NCBI GenBank assembly: GCA_027038805.1
Contig: JALWGO010000331.1
Coordinates: forward strand, 1 to 19,394
Direction: 5' to 3'
DNA length: 19,394 nucleotides
Origin: Thermoprotei archaeon
GTDB lineage: Archaea > Thermoproteota > Thermoprotei_A > Sulfolobales > WANQ01
The position numbers and the translations under genes are program-made. The stretch's first letter is position 1; the number at the start of each line of letters is the position of its first letter. The notes under the pieces were generated by a model, which saw nothing but the letters and a program-made list of their open reading frames with translations, had not been told where the DNA came from and did no database searches. Shown here one piece after another: positions 5,803-14,300 of this stretch.

Positions 5803-8010
5803 TTGACAACTACTCATAGAAGTAAGCGAGTAAAAAAGGAATTGATACTAAAGGTTGTTGAAGCAAAACAAAGAGATGTTGGAACAGGATGGGCGCGTAT
5901 TGATCCCATGATTATGAGGAGGGCGAATATAAGTCCCGGAGAAATAATAGAAATAGAGGGACGTAGGATAACAGCAGCTAAGGCGTGGCCAGGTTATCCT
6001 GAGGATGAGGGTCTCGAGATAATACGTATGGATGGTTTAATGAGAAAGAATGCGGGCGTGAGTATTGGAGATAGAGTAATAGTAAGGGTAGTAGACGCTA
6101 AACCAGCAAGTCTTGTCAGGCTTGCACCAGCAGATTTCGTAGCCTCGGCTGATCAAGGCTTCATAGGTTATGTGCGTAGAAAACTAATAGACAAACCGGT
6201 TGTTGAAGGCAATATAATACTCGTACCCGTTCTAGAAAAACCATTACCGTTCATAGTTGTACAGACAAAGCCGTCTGGAGTAGTTATGGTAACTAATTCA
6301 ACACAAATACAGATCCTACAGAAACCAGTAGAGAGGTCAATAACACCAAAGGTAACCTACGAGGATATCGGAGGTATGAGACACGTTATAAAGAGAATTA
6401 GGGAACTAGTAGAACTCCCGCTTAGGCATCCAGAACTCTTTAAACACCTTGGAATAGAGCCTCCAAAAGGAGTACTACTATATGGCCCGCCAGGCACGGG
6501 TAAGACCTTGCTTGCTCGGGCTGTTGCTAATGAAACAGAAGCGCACTTTATTGCTATTAATGGTCCCGAGATTATGAGTAAGTTTTATGGTGAGAGCGAG
6601 GCTCGTCTAAGAGAAATATTTGAGGAGGCCAAGAAAAATGCTCCAGCAATAATATTCATAGACGAAATAGATGCTTTAGCTCCAAAAAGAGACGAAGTAA
6701 TAGGAGAGGTTGAAAGAAGAGTTGTAGCCCAGCTACTTGCATTAATGGATGGGCTTGAAGCCAGAGGCAACGTGATAATTATCGCAGCAACTAATAGGCC
6801 TGAAGCCGTAGATCCTGCTCTCCGCAGACCAGGTAGATTCGATAGAGAAATAGAGATAACATTACCGGACAAACAAGGACGATTAGAAATACTTCAAATA
6901 CACACACGTAATATGCCGCTAGCAGATGACGTAGACCTGCAGAAACTAGCAGAAATAACGCATGGTTATACTGGAGCTGACTTAGCGGCACTAGTAAAAG
7001 AAGCGGCAATGCATGCGTTAAGAAGATATTTACCTGAAATAGATTTAGCGTCGGATAAGATACCCTCGCATGTTCTCGAAAACATGGAGGTTAGAATGGA
7101 GGACTTCCTAGCAGCATATAAGGAAATAGTGCCAAGCGGAATGCGTGAGATTTATGTTGAGGTTCCTGAGGTTCGTTGGAGTGATGTTGGTGGTTTGGAG
7201 GATGTTAAGCAGCAGTTGAGGGAAGCTGTAGAGTGGCCACTAAAACACCCGGAAGCATTCAAGCGCGTAGGCATTAGGCCTCCAAAAGGAGTTCTCTTGT
7301 TTGGTCCTCCTGGTACTGGTAAGACTTTGTTGGCTAAGGCTGCTGCTACTGAGAGTGGTGCTAATTTTATCGCGGTTCGAGGACCAGAAATACTAAGCAA
7401 ATGGGTAGGAGAATCAGAAAAAGCAATAAGACAAATATTCAGAAGAGCAAGACAGTATTCTCCTGCAATTGTATTCTTCGATGAAATAGATGCAATCGCT
7501 CCTATGAGAGGTCTCGGAAGCGACACTCATGTTACAGAGAGAGTTGTAAGCCAGCTTTTAACAGAGATGGATGGTTTAATTAGACTCGACAACGTTGTTG
7601 TTATTGCTGCTACTAATAGACCCGATATCCTTGACCCAGCATTGCTAAGACCAGGAAGATTTGACAAGATAATCTACGTACCACCACCAGATAAACGTGG
7701 TAGATTAGAGATTCTTAGAATACATACACGATCAGTCCCATTAGCTGACGACGTAGACCTAGAACTAATAGCGGAAAAAACTGAGGGCTATAGTGGCGCT
7801 GATTTGGAGTATCTAGTGAGAGAAGCTGCTCTGTTTGCCCTAAGAGATGATATAAATACTAGAAGAGTATATATGAGACACTTTGAGAAAGCGTTAAGGC
7901 GGGTTAAACCCTCTATAACGCCTGAGATGATACAATTGTATAGAATGTGGGAGAATAGAGCTAAACAACAACTTCCAAGAACAAATATAAGGCCTAACGT
8001 ATACACATAA
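5803..8010 (+). CDS. cdc48: Cdc48/p97/VAT-type AAA+ ATPase
   Basis: The product has 735 residues: an N domain (double-psi barrel plus four-stranded part, about 1-190) and two AAA+ modules. D1 has Walker A GPPGTGKT at 228-235 and Walker B with D287-E288; D2 has Walker A at 501-508 and D560-E561. Both modules keep the arginine-finger segment (RRPGRFD, LRPGRFD). The hexamer unfolds proteins, in archaea feeding the 20S proteasome among other tasks. The last residues, V-Y-T, fit the HbYX motif with which unfoldases dock on the proteasome. The TTG start is set by AGGGGGT. Codon usage within D2 switches abruptly between two styles (see findings). A helix-turn-helix gene and fen1 follow on the same strand. 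Confidence 0.96.
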   Translation: MTTTHRSKRVKKELILKVVEAKQRDVGTGWARIDPMIMRRANISPGEIIEIEGRRITAAKAWPGYPEDEGLEIIRMDGLMRKNAGVSIGDRVIVRVVDAKPASLVRLAPADFVASADQGFIGYVRRKLIDKPVVEGNIILVPVLEKPLPFIVVQTKPSGVVMVTNSTQIQILQKPVERSITPKVTYEDIGGMRHVIKRIRELVELPLRHPELFKHLGIEPPKGVLLYGPPGTGKTLLARAVANETEAHFIAINGPEIMSKFYGESEARLREIFEEAKKNAPAIIFIDEIDALAPKRDEVIGEVERRVVAQLLALMDGLEARGNVIIIAATNRPEAVDPALRRPGRFDREIEITLPDKQGRLEILQIHTRNMPLADDVDLQKLAEITHGYTGADLAALVKEAAMHALRRYLPEIDLASDKIPSHVLENMEVRMEDFLAAYKEIVPSGMREIYVEVPEVRWSDVGGLEDVKQQLREAVEWPLKHPEAFKRVGIRPPKGVLLFGPPGTGKTLLAKAAATESGANFIAVRGPEILSKWVGESEKAIRQIFRRARQYSPAIVFFDEIDAIAPMRGLGSDTHVTERVVSQLLTEMDGLIRLDNVVVIAATNRPDILDPALLRPGRFDKIIYVPPPDKRGRLEILRIHTRSVPLADDVDLELIAEKTEGYSGADLEYLVREAALFALRDDINTRRVYMRHFEKALRRVKPSITPEMIQLYRMWENRAKQQLPRTNIRPNVYT

Positions 8011-8059
8011 CAAGACACTAGTTCTTTACTAACGAATTAAAAGTGGGGTATGGATAAAA

Positions 8060-8305
8060 ATGAGTAATGTATGGCGGTTTAGGCCACTGCATTTAGAAAT
8101 ACTACGAATACTTGAGTCAAGAGGGGGATTAGTTAAAGACAAAGAATTATATGATGCACTCCGTAGAACTTATGATTTATCGTTCTCGCAATTCCTAAAA
8201 ACATTGCTAACCTTAGAGATTCAAGGACTAGTTCTAGTACGTCAATTAAAGGAAAACGTGAGAATAATAGAGCTAACTCCCCTAGGAAGAAGAATGCAAA
8301 TATAA
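8060..8305 (+). CDS. Small winged-helix protein of unknown function
   Basis: The product has 81 residues, nearly all of it one winged-helix domain: helix (residues 10-20), helix (25-35), recognition-type helix FSQFLKTLLTLEIQGLV and a beta hairpin ending IIELTPLGRRMQI. This is the layout of archaeal PadR/MarR-like or replication-associated wHTH proteins. The start ATG at 8060 follows GGGGTA; a nearer ATG at 8050 runs into a stop after five codons. It lies 49 bases after cdc48 and 47 bases before fen1 on the same strand, so cotranscription with fen1 is plausible. I do not recognise a characterised orthologue; it may bind DNA as a regulator or help at replication forks. Confidence 0.75.
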   Translation: MSNVWRFRPLHLEILRILESRGGLVKDKELYDALRRTYDLSFSQFLKTLLTLEIQGLVLVRQLKENVRIIELTPLGRRMQI

Positions 8306-8352
8306 GTTAAAAGCAAAATAATATTATGTAATTAATAAACTAGGTGTTGCCT

Positions 8353-9405
8353 GTGGGCGTAAATTTACGCGATCTCATACCAGAGAAAGCAATAAGAGTA
8401 ATAGAATTAAAAGAGCTTAGGGGAAAAATAATAGCAATTGACGCTTATAATGCTTTGTATCAGTTCTTGACAGCAATACGTCAACCCGATGGAACACCAC
8501 TAAAAGATAGACAGGGTAGAATAACCAGTCATCTTAGCGGCTTATTTTACAGGACGATAAATATAATGGAGCAAGGTATAAAACCAGTTTACGTATTTGA
8601 CGGTAAACCTCCTGAGCTGAAGAAAATGGAGATTGAGCGTAGAAAGAAGGTAAAGGAGGAAGCAGTAAGGAAATACGAAGAAGCTTTGTCAAAAGGTGAT
8701 CTAGAAGCAGCTAAACGCTATGCACAAATGTCGTCAAGGTTGACTGAACCAATGGTTGAAGATGCTAAAAAATTGCTAACAGCTATGGGTATACCATGGG
8801 TTCAAGCGCCAGCTGAGGGAGAAGCCCAAGCAGCATACATAGCGCAGAAGGGTGATGCTTATGCTTCAGCAAGCCAAGATTACGACTCATTACTCTTTGG
8901 TACGCCTAGACTTGTGAGAAATCTAACTATAACAGGGAGAAGAAAGCTTCCCCGGAAAAATGTTTATGTTGAAGTAAAGCCTGAACTAATAGAACTAGAC
9001 ACCCTATTACGAGAACTAGGTATCACTAGAGAACAATTAGTGGACATAGCAATTCTCCTAGGAACGGATTATAATCCTGAAGGAGTAAAGGGGATAGGTC
9101 CAAAAACAGCATTGAAGATGATAAAAACATACGGTAGCCTCGAAAAAGCATTGAAAGCATTACCGAAACACGGATTCCCCATTGATCCGTTAAAAATAAG
9201 AGAATACTTCCTAAATCCACAAGTAACCGACGATTACAAACTAGAATGGAAAGAACCAGATGAGAACGCAGTTATAGAACTGCTTGTAAAAGAACATGAC
9301 TTCTCACTAGAGAGAGTGAGAAACGCTTTAAACAGGCTTAAAACAGCTTATCGTGAACATATAAAAAGCAAACAGTTAGGACTAGATTTATGGTTTAAGA
9401 AATAA
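8353..9405 (+). CDS. fen: Flap structure-specific endonuclease FEN1
   Basis: The product has 350 residues. FEN1 cuts 5' flaps during Okazaki-fragment maturation and repair. The XPG N domain has the acidic residues of IAIDAYNALYQF and YVFDGKPPE; the I domain has APAEGEAQAAYIA and SASQDYDSLLFG; a helix-hairpin-helix follows in GTDYNPEGVKGIGPKTA. The C-terminus ends in QLGLDLWF (341-348), a PIP box for binding the PCNA clamp. I choose GTG 8353 over the upstream GTG 8344 because it gives the conserved MGVNLRDLIP N-terminus (a small Gly2 lies near the active site in FEN1) and because AGGTG (8342-8346) then serves as ribosome binding site, six bases upstream. A winged-helix gene precedes it. Confidence 0.95.
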   Translation: MGVNLRDLIPEKAIRVIELKELRGKIIAIDAYNALYQFLTAIRQPDGTPLKDRQGRITSHLSGLFYRTINIMEQGIKPVYVFDGKPPELKKMEIERRKKVKEEAVRKYEEALSKGDLEAAKRYAQMSSRLTEPMVEDAKKLLTAMGIPWVQAPAEGEAQAAYIAQKGDAYASASQDYDSLLFGTPRLVRNLTITGRRKLPRKNVYVEVKPELIELDTLLRELGITREQLVDIAILLGTDYNPEGVKGIGPKTALKMIKTYGSLEKALKALPKHGFPIDPLKIREYFLNPQVTDDYKLEWKEPDENAVIELLVKEHDFSLERVRNALNRLKTAYREHIKSKQLGLDLWFKK

Positions 9406-9448
9406 TATGTGCGCGTTAACCTAAACCTCAATTCCATCAGACTTAAGA

Positions 9449-10141
9449 TCAATATAAGTATTCTTTTACCTTCCAACCATACTTGCCTATTAGGGGGACG
9501 AAAACACAAGGTATATCCTTATTTATAATTATTTTACCGGAGGGGGTCTTATCAACTATATATAAGTATTGTAGATACTTGTTACCAACAGGTATAACCA
9601 TGCGACCACCAGGTTTTAACTGCTCCAGTAACGGCTTTGGTATATCAGGAGCGGCAGCTGTAACTATTATACGGTCGTAAGGAGCTTCTTTAGGATAACC
9701 TAAGGTTCCATCACCTACCACTACCTTAACTCTATCAATGTATCCAGCTCTCTCTAAATTCCTCTTAGCGAATTCTGCTAATTCGGGAATGCGCTCTATT
9801 GTTATTACCTTACCGAGCTTCTTCGAGTTCTTTGGAGCAACGATCTCTGCTATTACAGCCGCTTGGTAACCAGATCCCGTACCAATCTCTAAAACTTTCA
9901 TGCCCTCATCAAGATTCAATAATTCCGTCATAAGCGCGACCATGTGTGGTGCGCTTATGGTCTGTCCTTTGCCTATGGGTAATGGTGTATCTGCATATGC
10001 TAGATCCCTATAATTTTCTGGTACAAACAATTCTCTAGGCACATTTAATAACGCTCTTTCAACTTTTTTACTCCTTATAATACCATCTCTCTTCAACATT
10101 TCTACTAGTCTTTTACGTTCCTCAATGAATCTATAATTCAT
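9449..10141 (-). CDS. pcm: Protein-L-isoaspartate O-methyltransferase
   Basis: This 230-residue SAM-dependent repair enzyme methylates isoaspartyl residues formed by protein ageing, a frequent lesion at high temperature. It has the family N-terminus (ERKRLVEMLKRDGIIRS...VPRELFVPE), the motif YADTPLPIGKGQTISAPHMV and SAM motif I VLEIGTGSGYQAA; it ends with a strand pair and a basic-aromatic tail. The frame extends five codons upstream to a GTG at 10156, but that GTG lies inside the likely ribosome binding site GAGGTG, so ATG 10141 (or TTG 10150) is more credible. It diverges from the DUF371 gene across a region with a 15-bp inverted repeat. Confidence 0.93.
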   Translation of the reverse strand: MNYRFIEERKRLVEMLKRDGIIRSKKVERALLNVPRELFVPENYRDLAYADTPLPIGKGQTISAPHMVALMTELLNLDEGMKVLEIGTGSGYQAAVIAEIVAPKNSKKLGKVITIERIPELAEFAKRNLERAGYIDRVKVVVGDGTLGYPKEAPYDRIIVTAAAPDIPKPLLEQLKPGGRMVIPVGNKYLQYLYIVDKTPSGKIIINKDIPCVFVPLIGKYGWKVKEYLY

Positions 10142-10188
10142 GGTCCTCAACGCCACCTCTCTAAAGACCTATTATTTAGTATCCGATA

Positions 10189-10203
10189 TAAGATTAAATC
10201 TTA
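10189..10203. repeat. Perfect 7-bp inverted repeat between divergent pcm and the DUF371 gene
   Basis: TAAGATT-A-AATCTTA is an exact inverted repeat. It abuts the likely minus-strand TATA box of pcm (CTTATATC on that strand), so a bound dimer could influence both divergent genes. The sequence is AT-rich, and chance is a real alternative. Confidence 0.35.
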
Positions 10204-10236
10204 GTATTTCAACGATAAAAACTGGTATAGGTGTTT

Positions 10237-10692
10237 ATGGGCGGTCAAGTGAATATAGCAGTGGAACTAGTAAAAAGCCGTGGACACGTTAATGTAAGCG
10301 CTACACATAGGTCAACTATAGAGATAACTCGAGATGATCATCTAACGCCTCTCGGAGACTGTATTGTAGGTGTTAAAGCTGATAAAGCATTGATAGATTT
10401 TTCAGAAGAGTTTAAGCGTATTGCGAGGGCAGATGATTCGGTTATAATTGCTGTGCTTATTACTAGAAATAATGTTGATGTAGTAATTGGCAAGGGGTCT
10501 AAGGACTTAGTATTAAATGATGATCGCAGAATAATAATTAGAAAGTCTTCTTATATAGATGATGCAACAATCATGATTAATGCTAATAAAGCGGCAATAG
10601 ATTTATCGCGTTCATTAATAGACGATTTAGTGAAAGGATCTTTTCTCTATGTAGTATTTGTAGCCTTACGAATAACCAAATCAATACGATAA
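10237..10692 (+). CDS. DUF371 family protein
   Basis: The product has about 151 residues. The family is recognised from GHVNVSATHRSTIEITRDD, HLTPLGDCIVGVKADKALID and, later, VVIGKGSKDLVLND and a segment with RKSSYIDDATIMINANKAA. DUF371 is widespread in archaea and has no established activity. The conserved T-H-R, G-D-C and K-A-D-K-A positions suggest a binding pocket or active site, but this is inference. GTG 10231, ATG 10237 and GTG 10249 are all possible starts; AGGTG at 10229-10233 favours ATG 10237, though the spacing is short. The 3' end overlaps the convergent trm5 by 46 bases, with both frames appearing to encode genuine C-termini. Confidence 0.8.
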   Translation: MGGQVNIAVELVKSRGHVNVSATHRSTIEITRDDHLTPLGDCIVGVKADKALIDFSEEFKRIARADDSVIIAVLITRNNVDVVIGKGSKDLVLNDDRRIIIRKSSYIDDATIMINANKAAIDLSRSLIDDLVKGSFLYVVFVALRITKSIR

Positions 10693-11699
10693 ATATACTT
10701 GTATGGAGCGTATTCTAGCACCTTTCTAGCATCAACTACTTCTAATAGAACACTAGGTAGGAGACTCTCTATTTTTTCAGATACCTTTTCCACGAGTCTA
10801 TCCAGGGACTTTTCCACACCATAAAAGTGTATAATGCCATTGTTTTTCACATGACGTGTTGCTAGGGGTAAGAAATCTATAGAATACAATGGTAAATTCA
10901 TAATGACTCTATTAAAATAGTCTCTTCTAATATACTCTGATAGAAATGTAATATCGCTGTTAGCATATATTACTTCACTCTTTATGTTCTTTCTATTCAA
11001 ACTTATACTTCGTAGGCCACAGTAAACGGCCCATGGATTTATGTCTACAGCTAGTATTCTAGTCTTTTTTCTTGCAGCAATATTTAGTGTAAATCCTCCT
11101 ATACCAGCAAACATGTCAAGCACTTTCTCTCCATTCTCCGCCATCTCTGCTATCAATCTATGTTCATAACTAAAACTAGGGTTAACATATACTAGTCCCA
11201 ATAATACATAAAAAGATAACCCATGCTCACGGTAAATAGTTTCTGTTATCTTCATGCCACCTATGTGTTCTAGATCTCTAATTCTATATTCACTTCTTGT
11301 CTCGCTTGCTCTTCGATACACTGTTTTCGCGTTAGGATGTAGCGTTAATAGTAAGTCAGATATGAAACAATAGTAATCTTTAAGTTCTTCTGGAAGCTGT
11401 ATTATAATGGCCTCACCAATAATATCATATGATCTAGGAACCTTGCCCGCTACCTCTTCTCCCAAGTACTCTTTCACTATGTTTCTTAGATTTTTTCCTC
11501 TAAAATTATTTTGAGGAGGAGAGCAATCAATTATAATTATATTATTGTGTTTTAAACCATTAAGTGTGTTCTTCAATGGTATTAGACAATAATCTTTGAT
11601 GCATTCTATCTTATAACGAGGATTTATAAGGCATTTTCTTGCCAACTGTTCTATAACGTGCTTATGCGTGCTAATACTGGTCTTTACACAGTAAATCAT
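10647..11699 (-). CDS. trm5: tRNA (guanine37-N1)-methyltransferase, Trm5 family
   Basis: The product has 350 residues. Trm5 puts m1G at position 37, next to the anticodon, preventing frameshifting; some archaeal Trm5 forms also act in wyosine synthesis. An N-terminal region of about 80 residues (a possible D1-like domain) precedes EYRIRDLEHIGG (137-148), a segment found before the Rossmann fold in this family. E179-H-R precedes SAM motif I, DMFAGIGGF (195-203); then come DINPWAV and NLP (268-270), the catalytic-pocket motif. The ATG follows AGGTGT, seven bases upstream. Three of the four tRNAs here have G37 (Cys, Leu, Asp); the Arg tRNA has A37. Which Trm5 subtype (a, b or c) this is cannot be settled by eye. 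It diverges from nadK. Confidence 0.88.
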   Translation of the reverse strand: MIYCVKTSISTHKHVIEQLARKCLINPRYKIECIKDYCLIPLKNTLNGLKHNNIIIIDCSPPQNNFRGKNLRNIVKEYLGEEVAGKVPRSYDIIGEAIIIQLPEELKDYYCFISDLLLTLHPNAKTVYRRASETRSEYRIRDLEHIGGMKITETIYREHGLSFYVLLGLVYVNPSFSYEHRLIAEMAENGEKVLDMFAGIGGFTLNIAARKKTRILAVDINPWAVYCGLRSISLNRKNIKSEVIYANSDITFLSEYIRRDYFNRVIMNLPLYSIDFLPLATRHVKNNGIIHFYGVEKSLDRLVEKVSEKIESLLPSVLLEVVDARKVLEYAPYKYIYRIDLVIRKATNTT

Positions 11700-11788
11700 T
11701 TATGCAACACCTAAAATAGGTTTACAAGACAGTATTAGATAAAGGGATGGTCTGAAACCATTTACAGATAGGTATAAGGGTTTATGCA

Positions 11789-12610
11789 TTGAAGATAGGC
11801 GTTGTAGCTAAACCAGGAGATAAGTCCATATCGAAGATATTATTTGAGATATTAAAAGCATCTAGCGAGAATGGTATAGAAGTATTCTTTGACCCGATTG
11901 CAGCCAGTTATATTGGTTCTGATAAGATATTTGATTTGACTCGTGAGACACCAGATGTTGTAGTTGTAGTTGGCGGTGATGGTACATTCTTAAGAACCGT
12001 CCAACTATTAGGAGATCGTCAGCCAGCAATTATGACTATCAGGTTAGGGAGGAGGGGATTCCTATTAGATGTAAATCCTTACGAGGTAACGGCTCGTATA
12101 AGGGACCTATTGGACGGTAAGTATATGATAGTACGCTATATGAGGCTCCAAGTGAAAATAGAGGGTAGGAATACAAAACTACCCTATGCTTTAAATGAAG
12201 TAGCTTTTCTCCAACCAGATTTTAAAGTTGTTAGACTTAGAGTATTCAAGGATGGAGAACCACTATTTTCTCTAGACGGCGACGGCATAATTATTGCTAC
12301 TCCTATAGGTTCTACAGCGTACTCATTATCGGCTGGAGGACCTATAGTTGACCCTGAAGTACAGTCAATAATAGTTACACCTCTTAATCCACTGCAACTC
12401 TACCTAAGAACAATAATTCTTCCGCCAACAGCAATTGTACAAGTAGCTATAAGGAGCGATTCGCCTCGGGCAAGACTATTAATAGATGGACAATACTCGA
12501 TAGATATTGATCCCGGAGAAATAGTTACTATTACTAAGGCTCCAACACCTGTTAGAGTGATAAGGTTCCAGAGGCTACCGATATATGAGCGGGTCTTTGA
12601 GAGAAGATAG
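11789..12610 (+). CDS. nadK: NAD kinase (ATP- or polyphosphate-dependent)
   Basis: The product has 273 residues. It phosphorylates NAD+ to NADP+. The diagnostic GGDGT lies at 62-66 after a run of valines; the second family motif NEVAF lies near residue 137 and the third, DGIIIATPIGSTAYSLSAGGP, near 165-185. The length and order of motifs match archaeal NadK. The start must be TTG 11789, since the ATG five bases upstream stops after two codons. The ribosome binding site is weak (AAGGG), so the transcript may have a short leader. nob1 starts inside the last 26 bases, implying translational coupling. Confidence 0.94.
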   Translation: MKIGVVAKPGDKSISKILFEILKASSENGIEVFFDPIAASYIGSDKIFDLTRETPDVVVVVGGDGTFLRTVQLLGDRQPAIMTIRLGRRGFLLDVNPYEVTARIRDLLDGKYMIVRYMRLQVKIEGRNTKLPYALNEVAFLQPDFKVVRLRVFKDGEPLFSLDGDGIIIATPIGSTAYSLSAGGPIVDPEVQSIIVTPLNPLQLYLRTIILPPTAIVQVAIRSDSPRARLLIDGQYSIDIDPGEIVTITKAPTPVRVIRFQRLPIYERVFERR

Positions 12611-13112
12611 TAGGGGGAAGAGAAGAATATTCGTACATGATGCAAGTGGTATCTTTGCCGGAATGCCTTTATCGCTTCCAGGCAAACATTATACAACACC
12701 TAAAATAATTGAGGAAATTAGAGACGAATATAGTAAGAGGATACTTGAACTAGCATTAGTGTCAAACAAGCTAGAAGTAGTAGGTCCTCCTAAGAAAGCA
12801 GTTGAAGAGGTGGCTAGGAAGGCTGGTGAAATCGGGGAACTTAACCGTTTATCAGGTGCTGATATTAGTGTTTTAGCGCTAGCTTATTGGTTTAAGCGCA
12901 AAGGCTACGAAGTAATATTGGTATCAGATGATTATTCTGTTCAGAATACTGCCTTGTACCTGAACCTAGTATTTATGGCTGTAAAAACTATTGGTATAAA
13001 GGAGATGAGAAAGTATGAGGTCTATTGCCCGAATTGTGGTTGGAGGGGTATAACGAATTCTACTACTTGTCCGAGATGCGGGTTTCCTTTAGCCAGAAGA
13101 ATAAGGCATTAA
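12585..13112 (+). CDS. nob1: Endoribonuclease Nob1 (PIN domain plus zinc ribbon)
   Basis: The product has 175 residues. Nob1 makes the final cleavage at the 3' end of small-subunit rRNA. The PIN domain shows FVHDASGIF (D19), a helix with acidic residues (TPKIIEEIRDEY), GADISVLALA (D93) and LVSDDYSVQN (D115/D116), the metal-binding carboxylates of the family. The C-terminal zinc ribbon is C148-P-N-C151...C162-P-R-C165-G, followed by basic residues. It overlaps nadK by 26 bases in a different frame, with AGAGG about ten bases upstream of its ATG. Its stop TAA shares TTAA with the stop of the convergent methyltransferase gene. Confidence 0.93.
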   Translation: MSGSLREDSRGKRRIFVHDASGIFAGMPLSLPGKHYTTPKIIEEIRDEYSKRILELALVSNKLEVVGPPKKAVEEVARKAGEIGELNRLSGADISVLALAYWFKRKGYEVILVSDDYSVQNTALYLNLVFMAVKTIGIKEMRKYEVYCPNCGWRGITNSTTCPRCGFPLARRIRH

Positions 13113-14263
13113 GGTTTCACTAGTCGTGCTATAAAGTAGCCGGGCATATCATGGATGTTTGGTAGGAATCTTAATAGACTAGTTGAGAACCAATAGTCTT
13201 TTACACCAGTCATGCCGAAGGGTCTCCATATCTCGTCTACTTGGAATCCTAGGCTTAAAGCATATTCTATGTTTTCTTCGTTCTCCTCAATGGTTATAGT
13301 ACAAGTTGAATATACTAATATGCCTCCTGGCTTTAATAAGCGGTAAGCAACTTTAATGAATTGGCGTTGATAACGACTATTATTTAAGATATCGCTATAT
13401 TTCTTCTCATCATAAAGTTTAGGTCTAACCCCCAACGCAGAGCATGGGGGATCGAGTAATACCTTATCAGCTCTAAGGTGCGGGAAATCTACATCTAGAT
13501 AACGTGAATCGGCTTTTAGTACTCTAACTCTATCTAAGTATCCCAGCCTGCCTAAAGTTTCCTTTAACTTCTTGACACGTGTATTAGAGTGATCAAAAGC
13601 ATAGACTATCGCCTCCCCTTTACTGAGTTCTACTATATGGCTTGTTTTTCCTCCAGGAGCAGCACACATATCAACTATAACTTCACTAGGCTGGGGATCA
13701 AGTATTCTTGAAGTAAGCATAGCGGGAAAGCTCTGCTCATAAAACCAGTCTTCTCGTATTCCAGTTATACGTCTAAGACTAGGTACTCGGTAAACTGATA
13801 CAAGATTACGTACAGCTAACCCCTTTTTCCTTGAAACCATTTCGTCGCCACTTATCTCCGCAATACCATAGGCAACGAGATCTCCATTGACTGAAATAAC
13901 GTTGACCTCATCTCCTCTCCTTACACCTACAGCACTAACAACACCAGGAGCAAAAAGATCAGCACCAAGATACACACTCTCTGCAGCATACTTGTCCGCA
14001 ACAACAACCTTATCCACAACTGGAACCCTAAAGGGTCCCTTAACTGGAAACCATATAGCTTCACTTAAGAATTCGTCACCATAAACCTCTACGCCATGGC
14101 TCTTCAACAAATCAATAAACTCTCCCCTAGAAATACGCAACAAGTTAACTCTAACATAATACCGTCTACCAGGAACCCTAATACTCCTCAAGAAGTCTTC
14201 CACATGTGTAACCCTACCAATACTATCTAAAACCTCCCTATCATATCGGAAAAACCTCTCCAT
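13109..14263 (-). CDS. NSUN6-like RNA (cytosine-5)-methyltransferase with inserted PUA domain
   Basis: The product has 384 residues from ATG 14263; upstream in-frame codons run into the tRNA-Leu gene and look non-coding. The layout is a small N-terminal RNA-recognition part (YYVRVNLLRI), a PUA domain (about 84-158, with VDKVVVADKYAAESVYLGADLF split across its start) and a RsmB/NSUN Rossmann domain. SAM motif I is DMCAAPGGKT (198-207). The two family cysteines are present: C274 in DPPCSALG and C321 in YSTCTI. A PUA domain inside an NSUN protein is the arrangement of human NSUN6 and the Pyrococcus homologue, which methylate C72 of certain tRNAs. The tRNA-Cys in this window has C72, U73 and CCA, the features NSUN6 reads. 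rRNA is an alternative target. Confidence 0.85.
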   Translation of the reverse strand: MERFFRYDREVLDSIGRVTHVEDFLRSIRVPGRRYYVRVNLLRISRGEFIDLLKSHGVEVYGDEFLSEAIWFPVKGPFRVPVVDKVVVADKYAAESVYLGADLFAPGVVSAVGVRRGDEVNVISVNGDLVAYGIAEISGDEMVSRKKGLAVRNLVSVYRVPSLRRITGIREDWFYEQSFPAMLTSRILDPQPSEVIVDMCAAPGGKTSHIVELSKGEAIVYAFDHSNTRVKKLKETLGRLGYLDRVRVLKADSRYLDVDFPHLRADKVLLDPPCSALGVRPKLYDEKKYSDILNNSRYQRQFIKVAYRLLKPGGILVYSTCTITIEENEENIEYALSLGFQVDEIWRPFGMTGVKDYWFSTSLLRFLPNIHDMPGYFIARLVKP

Positions 14264-14300
14264 AACCAAACAGCCCACAACACATAGGCTGCCACAATAC

